Positions 25,888 through 34,812 are shown, counted from the stretch's first letter. The stretch: 40,391 bases of DNA from an uncultured Clostridia bacterium (GCA_947625615.1 CANQPB010000020.1:1-40391), one strand, 5' to 3'. The notes: generated by a model from the sequence alone, not told the origin. Made by a program: numbers and translations.

Positions 25888-25950
25888 GTTCCTGAAGACT
25901 CCTTTCCTGTTCGGTTGAACCTGCCCCGGGGGCATTCGCGCCTCACGCAA

Positions 25951-27945
25951 TCAGAAGAACATAGTGTATACCTTGTATTTTTCAAATACGCTGTCGGCCG
26001 CCTCGCTTAGCTGAGACCTGTTCGCAAGGGCATATTTTTTCATCTTCATGCCCGCCCCGGAAACATTCATCTCGTCGTTTATCTTTAGCCGCCCGGCGTT
26101 TATAAGGCAGTCGGCTATCGCCGCGGCCGCCGGCGCGGAATCGGAGGTTGTCAGAAGATATGCCTGCAAAAGATTGCAGCTTATTTTATTTCCGAGGTGG
26201 TTTATCTGGCACCTTACGCTGTGAAGGTCGGCCGAGGAATGCTCCAGAATCGTCCTCAGGTTTTCCGCCTTGACGCTCTCGCGGTCTCGGCATCTGAGGA
26301 GATAGTTTTCAACCGCCTTTGCCGAGAACATGCTCGCCGGGGAGAATATCATCGTAAACAGCTCGGGGCTGAACTGCTCGGGCGGGGTCTTCTCGAGATA
26401 GGCGTTTGCGGCGTCTGCCCTGAGCTGCGAGCCGTTCGCGATCATCTTCTTTATAAACTGCATCTTCGCCGGCAGCTCGTCCTGCGACGAGCAGATGTAT
26501 TCGGTAAAGCAGGCGGGGTCTATTTTAAGGCCGATTCCCGAGAGGATATCAGTTATCGCCGCTTTTACCTCGCGTGAGTCGGGCGAGGAGGTCATATACC
26601 GGGACAGAAGATCGTTAAAGAAGCTTACGTTAAGCCCCTTGTCGAATATTGCCTTTACTACCGCCGGCTTGTTTTCGCCGTCGGCCTTGCATTTTAAGAC
26701 GTAATTTTCAACCGCCTGGGTGGGGATATTCGAGGCGTGTTCTATAAGGCAGTCTAAGAGGGGTTTTCTGTCCTCCGGAGAATCGACGTTGTTGCAGAGG
26801 TAATTTGTCAGCACCGATTCGAACGACTTCGGATCCATCTTGAATTCAAAGGATTTTTTCAGGAGCGAAAGCTTATAGCCGCCGTCGGTGCGCCTGTCGG
26901 AAAGCATTGCGATAACAAGCTTTGCGGGCACCAGAACATACTGCCCGCTGTCTTTAAGGCAGTCCATGGCGCCGCAGGCCGATTCCATATTATTGCAGTC
27001 AAACGCAAAGCTGAGGATTTTTATGACGTCGTCGTCGCTTATCTTCACCCGGCAAAACGCCTTCAGCGTGGCCTTAACGGTCTCGGGGTCGGCGTCCTTT
27101 ACCACATGCTCCATGATGAGATCCGAACTTATAAGGATCCCCTTTTCCATGGCCGAAATGCTCGCGCGGCTCTTTGTCAGAACTCCGTCAGAGGTCTCGG
27201 AAAGATAATTCTCTACGAGCTTTTTCATCTCGCGGTCGGGCTCGCCGGCGGTTATCAGCGAGGCTATGCGGTTTCCCTTTTCGGGGCCGTCGGGATAGCG
27301 CGCCATCACGTCGCCGAGCGCCGGGCGGATATCGAGGTTATCCGAATTGGCAATCACCTCGTCGGCGAGGGATACGTTCCCGTTCTTTAAAGCATAGCTG
27401 AGAAGGTTTCCGTTCGCCGGCTTTGAATATACCTCTTTGGCGCTTAGCTGCCCGAGGGCGAAATCGCGGCGAACGCCGTCGCCCAAAGAATCGTAAACCA
27501 AAACAAGGGTGGCGAAGATGTCCGATTCCTCTAAAAATTCATAGAGGGCTTCCTCCTCGTCGGTTATCTGATCGCCCATATCCTTAAGAAGATCGTAATT
27601 TTTCTTGAGCTGCGCAAACACAGCCCTAACGTCCTTTTGGTCGCAGGCGCCGGGAGTTATCACCCTTATCATGTCGTAGGAGATCTTCGCAATAAGCGTT
27701 CCGACATATCTCGAATCGATCTTTTCGCATTCTATGAGATTTTTGGAGGCGCTTTCAAGGCGGCGGTAGGCGGTATCAAGAAGCGACTGCCTCACCACGT
27801 TCTTTATCGTAAAAAGCCCGTCGTACTGTTCCTCTCGCTCAATCTCCGCGCCGCAGTAAAGGCACCGCCAGATCTTCTTTTCCTTTATGTATTCAAGCTT
27901 GCCCGCGCATTGGGTGCATTTTCTGGCTACAAAATTAACGGCCAT
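25951..27945 (-). CDS. Zinc-ribbon protein with long alpha-solenoid
   Basis: The start follows AGAGGT. An N-terminal zinc ribbon uses Cys10, Cys13, Cys28 and Cys31 (CTQC...CLYC), similar in position to the TFIIB-type ribbon of Bacillus YdjG. The remaining 600 residues are helical and repetitive. Units of roughly 45-50 residues recur with cores like AVENYVLKC and AVENYLLRC followed by an amphipathic helix ending in a Gly-Leu turn. This suggests a HEAT- or ankyrin-like solenoid for protein binding. There are no membrane segments or catalytic motifs. It lies third in the nine-gene operon, after the four-helix membrane protein, and is probably its cytoplasmic platform. Confidence 0.75.
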   Translation of the reverse strand: MAVNFVARKCTQCAGKLEYIKEKKIWRCLYCGAEIEREEQYDGLFTIKNVVRQSLLDTAYRRLESASKNLIECEKIDSRYVGTLIAKISYDMIRVITPGACDQKDVRAVFAQLKKNYDLLKDMGDQITDEEEALYEFLEESDIFATLVLVYDSLGDGVRRDFALGQLSAKEVYSKPANGNLLSYALKNGNVSLADEVIANSDNLDIRPALGDVMARYPDGPEKGNRIASLITAGEPDREMKKLVENYLSETSDGVLTKSRASISAMEKGILISSDLIMEHVVKDADPETVKATLKAFCRVKISDDDVIKILSFAFDCNNMESACGAMDCLKDSGQYVLVPAKLVIAMLSDRRTDGGYKLSLLKKSFEFKMDPKSFESVLTNYLCNNVDSPEDRKPLLDCLIEHASNIPTQAVENYVLKCKADGENKPAVVKAIFDKGLNVSFFNDLLSRYMTSSPDSREVKAAITDILSGIGLKIDPACFTEYICSSQDELPAKMQFIKKMIANGSQLRADAANAYLEKTPPEQFSPELFTMIFSPASMFSAKAVENYLLRCRDRESVKAENLRTILEHSSADLHSVRCQINHLGNKISCNLLQAYLLTTSDSAPAAAAIADCLINAGRLKINDEMNVSGAGMKMKKYALANRSQLSEAADSVFEKYKVYTMFF

Positions 27946-27970
27946 TCGCTTTACCTCTTATGTTTATGAT

Positions 27971-28672
27971 TTATTTTGAAATTGCAAGCCTTTTGTTTCT
28001 CTCGACATAAAGCCTCTCAATGTCCTTGCAGGCCTGCTTTGCCTCTTCGGTGTTGCCGTCGTCAACGTCAAGCCTGAGTTCGGAGACCTTGCCCATTATG
28101 CGGCGCTCGATGTCGGCGACGGATTCGTTAGTCATCGGGTCGGAATACTTGACGGTCTCGCAGAGCTTTCTTAAGGATTCCTTGAGCTCGGGGTCTGAGC
28201 AGGAATCCCTTATCATTTCGACGTCGACGAGCACCGAGCGAAGGTTCGCCACATTCTCGCGGACATTTTCGGAGATCTGCTGGACGGTGTCGCGGGCCAT
28301 GAGGGAAATTATCGCAATGATAAGATATGCCGCCAAAACCAAAAGCTGCACTACGAGCGCAAGCGTCATGCCGGCGGACTGGAATATCATGAACAGGGCG
28401 CCTATAACCATTTCGGCGCAGAAGTAGTAGATCGAGAACGAAGCCAGCGGGATACCGAAGAATGCGGTCTCGACGTCGGCGGTCTTAAAGGACAGGAACA
28501 TGCTTGCTATCTGCACGGCAAACGCAAGCGTCATGAAAGCGTAGCTGAGCCAGAAGACGTTTGTGTGCGTCTTGAAGATGGTGAATACCAGAAGATTGAA
28601 TACTCCGAACAGGATAACGTAGATGAGGGCCGCGCCCAGGGTGTTTTTGTTTTTCAGACTGTTGTTTTTCAT
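27971..28672 (-). CDS. Four-helix membrane protein with cytoplasmic coiled coil
   Basis: The start follows AGGAGA, 12 bases after the SPFH stop. Four hydrophobic helices lie at about 15-33, 39-59, 70-97 and 104-124. A charged, mostly helical cytoplasmic tail of about 105 residues follows (VQQISENVRENVANLRSVL; ESLRKLCETVKY; VADIERRIMGKVSELRLDV). No transporter or enzyme motif is visible. Its place beside an SPFH gene suggests it is the membrane anchor or receptor of the complex, a position comparable to YdjH in Bacillus, though I cannot show homology. Confidence 0.8.
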   Translation of the reverse strand: MKNNSLKNKNTLGAALIYVILFGVFNLLVFTIFKTHTNVFWLSYAFMTLAFAVQIASMFLSFKTADVETAFFGIPLASFSIYYFCAEMVIGALFMIFQSAGMTLALVVQLLVLAAYLIIAIISLMARDTVQQISENVRENVANLRSVLVDVEMIRDSCSDPELKESLRKLCETVKYSDPMTNESVADIERRIMGKVSELRLDVDDGNTEEAKQACKDIERLYVERNKRLAISK

Positions 28673-28684
28673 TTTTATCTCTCC

Positions 28685-29968
28685 TTAAAGTTTTTCTCCG
28701 CACTCAAGGCAGAACTTTGCGCCCTCGGGCAGCTTGGCGCCGCACTTCGGGCAGACGTTTTCGGCGAATTTATATCCGCACTCAAAGCAGAATTTCCCCT
28801 TGGGGACGGTTTTTCCGCAATTCGGGCAGACGACGGTGCCGTCGTCGCGCTGAATCTTCTCGCCGCAGCTTAAGCAGAATTTCGCGCCGTCGGGCAGCTC
28901 GGCGCCGCACTTCGGGCATTTTTCCTTTTCGGCCGCGGGCGCTGAGGGTGCCGCCGGCGCTGTGGGAGCGGCCGGGGCTGCGGGAGCGGCCGGGGCTGCG
29001 CCGCCCTTGAAGAATTCGTTCACGTCGACCCTGCTCGCTCCGTTTCCGGGGTGCGGGTGGGTGCCGGCGGCGTCCTTCGGGGGCGTCTGGGTTGGAATCC
29101 TGTCGGGATCGAGGGCGCTGCGCGCAATGTCGGCAATAGTTCCGCCGACAGCGCTGCCCATCATGAATCCGCCGACAGCCCCGCCGACGTTGCCCATGGC
29201 TCCTTCGTTGCCGGCAAACTTTTCGGCAATCATCATCTGGCGCTCCTCCTGCCAGGTATAGCCCTCTATCATTCGGCTGGTTCTGCGCTCCTTGGCCTCG
29301 CTCACCTTTTTGTAGTCGGCCTCCGGCACCTCGATTGTCTCGATGTTGAAGTACTGGATCTTAATGCCGTATTCGTCGAAGATGGCGTCAAGGCGCTCCT
29401 TGATAACTTCGCTGAGCTCGAACAGGTGGGCGTTCATCATGAAGTAGCTCAGCATGCCGTTTATCATTATCTTCGAGATGCAGTCCTTTACATGGGAGGA
29501 GATTATCCCCCTGAACTTTGAAACGAGCTCCTGGTTGCTGAAGCTGTCCCTGAAGCCGACGATCTTTAAAATGAACTTGCGGGAATTGTCGACGGATATC
29601 GACATGCTGCCGTTCGCCATTACGTGCATGAAGATGTCGTATAAGGGGTCTTCAAGGGCTATAGGGCCCTGCGTTCCCCACAGAAGATCCATCTGGTGGA
29701 CTTTGTTGATGAAGAACACCTTGCAGGGGAAGGGCGAATCTCCCCCGGTGGGTATTTCGATGAGCTTTCGCGCGAGCGGGATATTGGGGACGGAAAGGGT
29801 GCGCCGTCCGGCGGTAAACAGATCCGCCGCGTTGCCGTTCACAACGAGCAGCGCCTCGTGGGTCTCGTCGACGATAAGCTGCGACGTTGCGTTGAAATCC
29901 TCAATTGGGAATTTCCAGACGAGCGCGTCAAGCGGGCCCTCAAACTTGATTACATCAGCAATTGCCAT
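28685..29968 (-). CDS. SPFH-domain protein, YdjI/virion-core-like, with three C-terminal zinc ribbons
   Basis: The ATG at 29968 (MAIADVIKFEGPLDALVWKF) is preceded by AGGAGA and matches the usual YdjI-type start; an upstream in-frame start would add 24 unlike residues. Residues about 1-240 are the SPFH/band 7 domain of the virion-core-like subgroup (ATSQLIVDETHEALLVVNG; MHVMANGSMSISVDNSRKFI; GIKIQYFNIETIEVPEADY). A Gly/Ala-rich segment (GGAVGGFMMGSAVGGTIAD) and an Ala-Pro linker follow. Zinc ribbons lie at 351-372, 381-401 and 406-427 (CPKCG...FCLSCG pattern). Bacillus YdjI, with YdjG and YdjH, links PspA to the membrane. It is the first gene of the nine-gene operon. Confidence 0.88.
   Translation of the reverse strand: MAIADVIKFEGPLDALVWKFPIEDFNATSQLIVDETHEALLVVNGNAADLFTAGRRTLSVPNIPLARKLIEIPTGGDSPFPCKVFFINKVHQMDLLWGTQGPIALEDPLYDIFMHVMANGSMSISVDNSRKFILKIVGFRDSFSNQELVSKFRGIISSHVKDCISKIMINGMLSYFMMNAHLFELSEVIKERLDAIFDEYGIKIQYFNIETIEVPEADYKKVSEAKERRTSRMIEGYTWQEERQMMIAEKFAGNEGAMGNVGGAVGGFMMGSAVGGTIADIARSALDPDRIPTQTPPKDAAGTHPHPGNGASRVDVNEFFKGGAAPAAPAAPAAPTAPAAPSAPAAEKEKCPKCGAELPDGAKFCLSCGEKIQRDDGTVVCPNCGKTVPKGKFCFECGYKFAENVCPKCGAKLPEGAKFCLECGEKL
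28964..28999 (-). repeat. Two perfect 18-base tandem units in the Ala-Pro linker
   Basis: The 18-base unit GGGAGCGGCCGGGGCTGC (plus strand) occurs twice without change inside the SPFH gene and encodes Ala-Pro repeats. Slippage could lengthen or shorten the linker in frame. Confidence 0.85.
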
Positions 29969-30065
29969 ACACATCATTCTCCTGTCTGATAAATTTTTGC
30001 CGCCTGTTCGGGGCGGCTGCGGCGCCGAAAAGCCGCTCACAGTTTTTGTAAATACTTTCGGAGAT

Positions 30066-30094
30066 ATTTTACCACTTTAGCCGACGGATTTCAA
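30066..30094 (-). promoter_or_regulatory. Promoter of the nine-gene SPFH-AAA operon
   Basis: TTGAAA (30089-30094) and TAAAAT (30066-30071) on the minus strand are 17 bases apart, about 100 bases upstream of the SPFH start. It looks like a sigma-A promoter, so nothing here requires an ECF sigma factor. Confidence 0.65.
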
Positions 30095-30173
30095 GTGCTT
30101 CCGACAAAAAAATCAATAAAATGCAGGCATCTTCTGAGAAAAATGCCTGATACCCGCGGTGTGGGCGCATTTT

Positions 30174-30202
30174 AAAGGGAATCCCTTAACGGGATTCCCT
30201 TT
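30174..30202 (-). terminator. Hairpin after the carboxypeptidase gene
   Basis: A perfect 12-pair stem (AAAGGGAATCCC with GGGATTCCCTTT) closes a five-base loop, three bases beyond the stop at 30206. The T-run on the minus strand is short. A weaker hairpin, CAGGCAT with ATGCCTG, lies at 30124-30149. Confidence 0.75.
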
Positions 30203-30205
30203 CCC

Positions 30206-31579
30206 TTATCTTCTCCTCTTCGGCGTGCCGTACATTCTCGATCTTTTCTTATTCGCCCTCGCGACGACAATCTTTAATATAATTATCAAAACAGTGTAGA
30301 CAAGAAAAAATGCGGCAGAATACTGTATCGCCCGGTAGAAGTCGTCCGAGCCTATAAAGCTCTGGGCCACGGCGAGCATCTCCTTTTGCTGCGACCTGTT
30401 CACGTCGGCGGTCGCGACGAGATCGACGGTTATAAGCGTTTCGCCGCCGTATTGCAGCTCCATCTTCCCGAGGACGTCCCCCGCCCTGACCGGCGCTATC
30501 ACGTTCGATTCAAGCTCAATCTCCCGGTGGACGGAATCGGCGGGAACCCGCTTTGACCATATCCTTGAATATTCCTCGCTCGGGCGGACTATAACGTAAT
30601 CCATGCCGTCGCCGTATTCAACCGGCACCTCGGCAACCTCCTCGGTGTCGCTTATTATCGTCGTGTATTCGAAGTTGTCGAACGCCCATTCATAAATCGC
30701 CTTGTGATCTATCATGTTATACATCACTGCGTTGCCGTCGGCGTCGTACTGCGGCGCATTCAGGGTGATCAAAAGATAGCTGTAGCCGTCTTTATAGGCG
30801 GTGGAGGCGAGGCATCTTCCCGCCTCGTCAAGGGTGCCCGTCTTTATGCCCTTTACATATTCATAATAGTATTCCCCGCCGTTGCCCTTCGACATCATCA
30901 CGTTGGTGTGGCTGATAAGCCTCTCCTGGTGATACGCCGTCGCCTCCATGGTATAGGTCTCGGAGCAGGAAATCTCGGCAAACATCGGGAGCGACAGGGC
31001 ATATTGGGTGAGCACCGCCATGTCGCGGGCGGTGGTGTAGTGGTTCTCCCAGAAAAGCCCGTGGGCGTTCGTGAAATGGGTGTTATCCATTCCGAGCTGC
31101 GCGGCCTTAAGATTCATCATCTCGGCAAAGCCCGCGAGCGACCCGCCAATGTTCACCGCAATTATATTCGCCGCCTCGCAGGCCGAACGGAGCATAAGCG
31201 CGTACAGAAGATCCTTATAGGAAAGCTTTTCACCCGGCTGAATGTCGGCGGTGGAGCAGCCGGTGAGGTAAAGCTCGTCGTAGCATTCATATCCGCCCGA
31301 GACATATGTAGTGGAGAGCGCCGAAATGTCGTTTGCAAACTGCTCTAAAACCAAAACGGCGGTCATTATTTTTGTCAGCGAGGCGGGGGTGAGCTGCTTG
31401 TCGGCGTTTTTTTGGTAGAGCGGCTCGCCGGTGTCGAGATTCAATAGATATGCCGCCTCCGAATAAACGTCGAAATCGGGCGTAAAGCTTAAGCCCGCCG
31501 CCGAAACGGAAGCGCAAAGATATACCGCCGCAAGAACGGCCGCAACGGCGGCGCTTAGGATTCTGAACAGTTTAGACAT
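30206..31579 (-). CDS. D-alanyl-D-alanine carboxypeptidase (low-molecular-mass PBP, S11 family)
   Basis: I chose the ATG at 31579 after GGGGGAT; it begins a signal peptide (MSKLFRILSAAVAAVLAAVY). The enzyme trims the terminal D-Ala from peptidoglycan stem peptides outside the membrane. Active-site motifs are SLTK (Ser67, Lys70) and KTG (246-248). The usual SxN motif reads SAC (132-134), followed by EAAN; a Cys in place of Asn is unusual, although I believe similar clostridial enzymes exist. A C-terminal beta domain is followed by a true membrane helix (AAFFLVYTVLIIILKIVVA) and a basic tail, instead of the usual amphipathic anchor. It is a single gene with its own promoter. Confidence 0.9.
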   Translation of the reverse strand: MSKLFRILSAAVAAVLAAVYLCASVSAAGLSFTPDFDVYSEAAYLLNLDTGEPLYQKNADKQLTPASLTKIMTAVLVLEQFANDISALSTTYVSGGYECYDELYLTGCSTADIQPGEKLSYKDLLYALMLRSACEAANIIAVNIGGSLAGFAEMMNLKAAQLGMDNTHFTNAHGLFWENHYTTARDMAVLTQYALSLPMFAEISCSETYTMEATAYHQERLISHTNVMMSKGNGGEYYYEYVKGIKTGTLDEAGRCLASTAYKDGYSYLLITLNAPQYDADGNAVMYNMIDHKAIYEWAFDNFEYTTIISDTEEVAEVPVEYGDGMDYVIVRPSEEYSRIWSKRVPADSVHREIELESNVIAPVRAGDVLGKMELQYGGETLITVDLVATADVNRSQQKEMLAVAQSFIGSDDFYRAIQYSAAFFLVYTVLIIILKIVVARANKKRSRMYGTPKRRR

Positions 31580-31618
31580 AAATATCCCCCGCAGACAAAA
31601 TTCCGACAAAAAGTCCTG

Positions 31619-31646
31619 TTTATATGATACCACACTTTTTCCACAA
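31619..31646 (-). promoter_or_regulatory. Probable promoter of the carboxypeptidase gene
   Basis: TTGTGG (31641-31646) and TATAAA (31619-31624) on the minus strand are 16 bases apart, about 40 bases upstream of the start. The match is moderate. Confidence 0.5.
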
Positions 31647-31682
31647 AGAAAAGGGGAAAATGATTAAAAAACGGTTACAGTT

Positions 31683-32726
31683 TCAGTCCTGCCAGACGTC
31701 TTCGGGCAGGCCGCGCAGAAATTCGGTGAGCTCCTCGGCCATCTCTATCTGCTCGCTTATTCTCGGGTGGCCCGGCGTTGCGGCGCCGCACCTTTTATAT
31801 CTGAAATGATATGCGCGCTTTTCCTCGCCGCCCAAAAGCTTGGCGATATCGTCAAGGGCGTCGTCCCATTCGGGGGCGTGCTGCAAAACCGTCAGCGCCA
31901 GCACAATCGCAGCGCCCCCCGCCCTTTCGCGGACGTCGGAGGCTATCTCGACGTATTTGTCTATCCACCTCTTGCGGGAATCGGGCCTCGTTATGACATC
32001 GGGGTCGGGATTGGCGTCGTTCTGGCCGACGGCGAACACAATGACGTGCGGCTTAAAGCTGAAATCCCATTCGCTGCGCGGCCTGTAGGACGAATAGCGC
32101 AGCATTTTATAGCAGCTCTCCACGCCCTTAGTATCCGGCATTTCAAACCAGCCGGTCTTGTCGAATATGGCTATTCCGCCCTGCGAGGTGTCGTAAACCT
32201 CGGCGGGGAGCATTTTTGCGACAAGCTGTGGATAGGCGTGCCATGCGTTGTCATACTGCCCGCGGTTGTCGGCGGGATCCGGCTTGCCGACGTAATCGAC
32301 GCAGTCTGTGACGGAGCCCGCCGAGACGGAATCGCCGTAAACCTCGATTCTCTTATGCGGCTTTTCGGGAAGCGGCAGAAGCTTAGGGTCTTCGCCCTCC
32401 AAAATTATTGCCGAAATTGTGAGATAATGCCCCTCCATGCGCTTATATACGACTATCTCGTGCCCGGCGTCCTCAAGGCCGTCGGCGATAGTCAGGTCGG
32501 CGTCCTGCGACCAGCCTATATCGAAGCTTTTTTCCTCGCCGTCCACCACCGCGCCGATTATCGTTCCGGCGCCGAAGTTGTCGTTTTTAGCCTCTATTTT
32601 TACGGACGTTCCCTTAAAGCGAAACGTCAGCTGTGAGCCGGGCCAACAAAACGTGGCCTTTTCGTCGCTCAAATCCACCCGGCCGGTATATCTTATGTTT
32701 TTGTCAAGCGGTGATAATTTTAACAT
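31683..32726 (-). CDS. CE2-like SGNH carbohydrate esterase, cytoplasmic
   Basis: The start follows GGAGG with a seven-base gap. Residues 1-115 are a jelly-roll domain (FCWPGSQLTFRFKGTSVKIE) and residues 125-345 an SGNH hydrolase domain, the two-domain layout of carbohydrate esterase family 2 deacetylases. The nucleophile is Ser133 in YGDSVSAG; GQND (235-238) supplies the oxyanion Asn; His320 in PGHPRISEQ is the catalytic base. It should remove acetyl groups from xylan, mannan or similar oligosaccharides. There is no signal peptide, so imported sugars are the likely substrate. It is transcribed divergently from the pullulanase. Confidence 0.87.
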   Translation of the reverse strand: MLKLSPLDKNIRYTGRVDLSDEKATFCWPGSQLTFRFKGTSVKIEAKNDNFGAGTIIGAVVDGEEKSFDIGWSQDADLTIADGLEDAGHEIVVYKRMEGHYLTISAIILEGEDPKLLPLPEKPHKRIEVYGDSVSAGSVTDCVDYVGKPDPADNRGQYDNAWHAYPQLVAKMLPAEVYDTSQGGIAIFDKTGWFEMPDTKGVESCYKMLRYSSYRPRSEWDFSFKPHVIVFAVGQNDANPDPDVITRPDSRKRWIDKYVEIASDVRERAGGAAIVLALTVLQHAPEWDDALDDIAKLLGGEEKRAYHFRYKRCGAATPGHPRISEQIEMAEELTEFLRGLPEDVWQD

Positions 32727-32756
32727 GGCTGCGCCTCCGTGATATTATTTGACTAA

Positions 32757-32785
32757 ATGATACCACATTCATGAGAAATTTTCAA
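32757..32785 (-). promoter_or_regulatory. Promoter of the CE2-like esterase
   Basis: TTGAAA (32780-32785) and TATCAT (32757-32762) on the minus strand are 17 bases apart. It is back to back with the pullulanase promoter. Confidence 0.7.
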
Positions 32786-32816
32786 TCCCGAAATAAAAAT
32801 CTTCGCAAAATTCCTA

Positions 32817-32845
32817 TTGAAATAATTCGGCGGAGGATATATAAT
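32817..32845 (+). promoter_or_regulatory. Promoter of the pullulanase-dipeptidase operon
   Basis: TTGAAA (32817-32822) and TATAAT (32840-32845) are 17 bases apart. The leader that follows has a small hairpin, GGCGC-ATAAC-GCGCC, just before the first ATG. Confidence 0.8.
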
Positions 32846-32883
32846 ATAAAGGTCTCAGATGCGGCGCATAACGCGCCATAAAT

Positions 32884-34791
32884 ATGAATCACGAAACGGA
32901 GAAGCATATCTCTATGGACTTTAATGAAATCGACAGAAAATATTACTTCGGCGGCGATCTCGGCGCGATCTTAAGCGGGGACAGGACGCTTTTTTCGGTG
33001 TGGGCGCCCCTCGCCGAGGCGGTGGAGCTTCGGCTTTACGGCTCGCAGACAAATCCCCCGAGCGAGATACTGCCGATGACCCTCGGCGAAAGCGGCGTCT
33101 GGCAGTATAACTACCCGAAGCGCCTCGACGGCATTTATTATACCTATGCATTCACCTACAACGGCGTAACCCGAGAATGCACCGACATATACGCCCGCGC
33201 GGCGGGCCCAAACGGCAGCCGCGGATATATCGCCGATCTTGAAAGGCTCAATCCCGACGGGTGGGATCGCTTCGGATACGTCGGCCTGTCAAATCCCACC
33301 GACGCGGTTATCTACGAAATGTCAGTCAGGGATTTTTCCGCCGATCCGTCGTCCCGCGTTCCCGCCGCCGAAAGGGGAAAATTTGCGGCGCTGTGCGAGC
33401 GCTCGGCGCTCTCCACCGGCGAGCCCACCTGCCTTGAACATTTAAAGCGCCTCGGCGTCACCCACGTCCAGCTGATGCCGATATTCGACTTCGAGGGCGT
33501 AGACGAGCTTTCCCCCTCGGCCTCGTATAACTGGGGGTATAACCCCGCAAACTATAATCTGCCGGAGGGCTCTTTATCCGTTCGGCCGGAAGACCCCGAG
33601 GAGAGGATCCGCGAGCTGAAAAAAATGATCCTCGCTTTACACAAGGCGGGAATAGGCGTTGTCATGGACGTCGTCTACAACCACACCTACCGCACCGAGG
33701 ACAGCGGCTTTTCAGTCACCTTCCCCGACTATTACTACCGCCGCGACCATTTGGGCCGGTATTCAAACGGCTCGGGCTGCGGCAACGAAATCGCCTCGGA
33801 GCGCGCCATGGTGAGAAAATTCATCACCGATTCGGTGCTCTTCTGGGCGCGGGAATATAAGATCGACGGCTTCCGCTTCGATTTAATGGGTATCCTCGAT
33901 TCCGACACGATGAACGGCGTCGCTCATGAGCTCAAAAAAATAAACCCCTCGGCGCTTCTTTACGGCGAGGGCTGGACGGGCGGTGAGGTTGCTATTTCTC
34001 ACGAAGCGCAGGCCGCAAAGCACAACGCCCGCCGCACCCCCGAATTCGCCTATTTCAACGACGGCTACCGCGACGCCATAAAGGGCGACACCTTCATGGA
34101 GGCGGGGCTCGGGTATATCAGCGGAAACTACCACTACCGCCAGACCGTTATAAACGGTCTTTTGGGCTCGGCCCCCTGGGCGGGCTCGCCCTGCCAGACG
34201 GTAAACTACTGCGAGGCCCACGACAACCTCACCCTTTGGGACAAGCTCTGCGTGTCGGTGGGAAGCGTTTCTGAGGAGGACAGAAAAAAGATGTCCCGCC
34301 TCGCCATGGCGCTCGTCATGCTCGCGCAGGGAATACCCTTTATTCAGGCGGGACAGGAATTTCTGCGCTCAAAGCCGCTCGGAAACGGCAGATTCGACCA
34401 CAACAGCTACCGCTCGCCCGATTCCGTCAACTCTATAAAATGGAACATGCTCCACAAAAATTTCCGCGAGGCGGAATACTGCCGGGGGCTTATAGCTTTC
34501 CGCAAAGCCCACCCGCTTCTCAGGCAGACGAACTATTACGATATCGAGCATTCCTCCGAGGTGCTTTCAAGCCAGGACGGCACCGTCGCCATAAGGCTCG
34601 ACGGCGGCGAGAGCATTCTGATACTCGTAAACCCTATACCCCGGGCGAAGATGTTCATGCTGCCCGACGGAGAATGGTATCTTTACGTCAGCGACATCGC
34701 GGCCTCAATAAAGCCGCTCGCCACCTACTGCGAAGGGGTAGTCGTTCCGCCGATATCGGCGATGGTGCTTATAAGAAAGGATCAGCCTTAA
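32884..34791 (+). CDS. pulA: Type I pullulanase (GH13), cytoplasmic
   Basis: The enzyme cleaves alpha-1,6 branch points of glycogen, pullulan or imported limit dextrins. A CBM48-type N-terminal domain (about 20-110) precedes the catalytic barrel. Diagnostic sites are YNWGYNP (215-221), the type I pullulanase signature; DVVYNH (262-267); the nucleophile Asp333 in GFRFDLMG; the acid/base Glu362 in YGEGW; and HDN (446-448). There is no signal peptide. The ATG at 32884 lacks a ribosome site. The ATG at 32914 has GGAG 12 bases upstream and fits family starts (MDFNEIDRKYYFGGDLGA), so it may be the real start. It is followed after 21 bases by the dipeptidase. Confidence 0.93.
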   Translation: MNHETEKHISMDFNEIDRKYYFGGDLGAILSGDRTLFSVWAPLAEAVELRLYGSQTNPPSEILPMTLGESGVWQYNYPKRLDGIYYTYAFTYNGVTRECTDIYARAAGPNGSRGYIADLERLNPDGWDRFGYVGLSNPTDAVIYEMSVRDFSADPSSRVPAAERGKFAALCERSALSTGEPTCLEHLKRLGVTHVQLMPIFDFEGVDELSPSASYNWGYNPANYNLPEGSLSVRPEDPEERIRELKKMILALHKAGIGVVMDVVYNHTYRTEDSGFSVTFPDYYYRRDHLGRYSNGSGCGNEIASERAMVRKFITDSVLFWAREYKIDGFRFDLMGILDSDTMNGVAHELKKINPSALLYGEGWTGGEVAISHEAQAAKHNARRTPEFAYFNDGYRDAIKGDTFMEAGLGYISGNYHYRQTVINGLLGSAPWAGSPCQTVNYCEAHDNLTLWDKLCVSVGSVSEEDRKKMSRLAMALVMLAQGIPFIQAGQEFLRSKPLGNGRFDHNSYRSPDSVNSIKWNMLHKNFREAEYCRGLIAFRKAHPLLRQTNYYDIEHSSEVLSSQDGTVAIRLDGGESILILVNPIPRAKMFMLPDGEWYLYVSDIAASIKPLATYCEGVVVPPISAMVLIRKDQP

Positions 34792-34812
34792 TTTTTCAGG
34801 AGGTTTTTTAAA

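Noticed and set aside
28964-28999. CRISPR-like or regulatory repeat
   Set aside because: Two adjacent 18-base units encode Ala-Pro in frame, so it is simply a linker repeat.
18585-29968. A classical PspA, toxin-antitoxin or restriction system in the operon
   Set aside because: No PspA/IM30 sequence, nuclease, methylase or toxin motif is visible in any of the nine genes.
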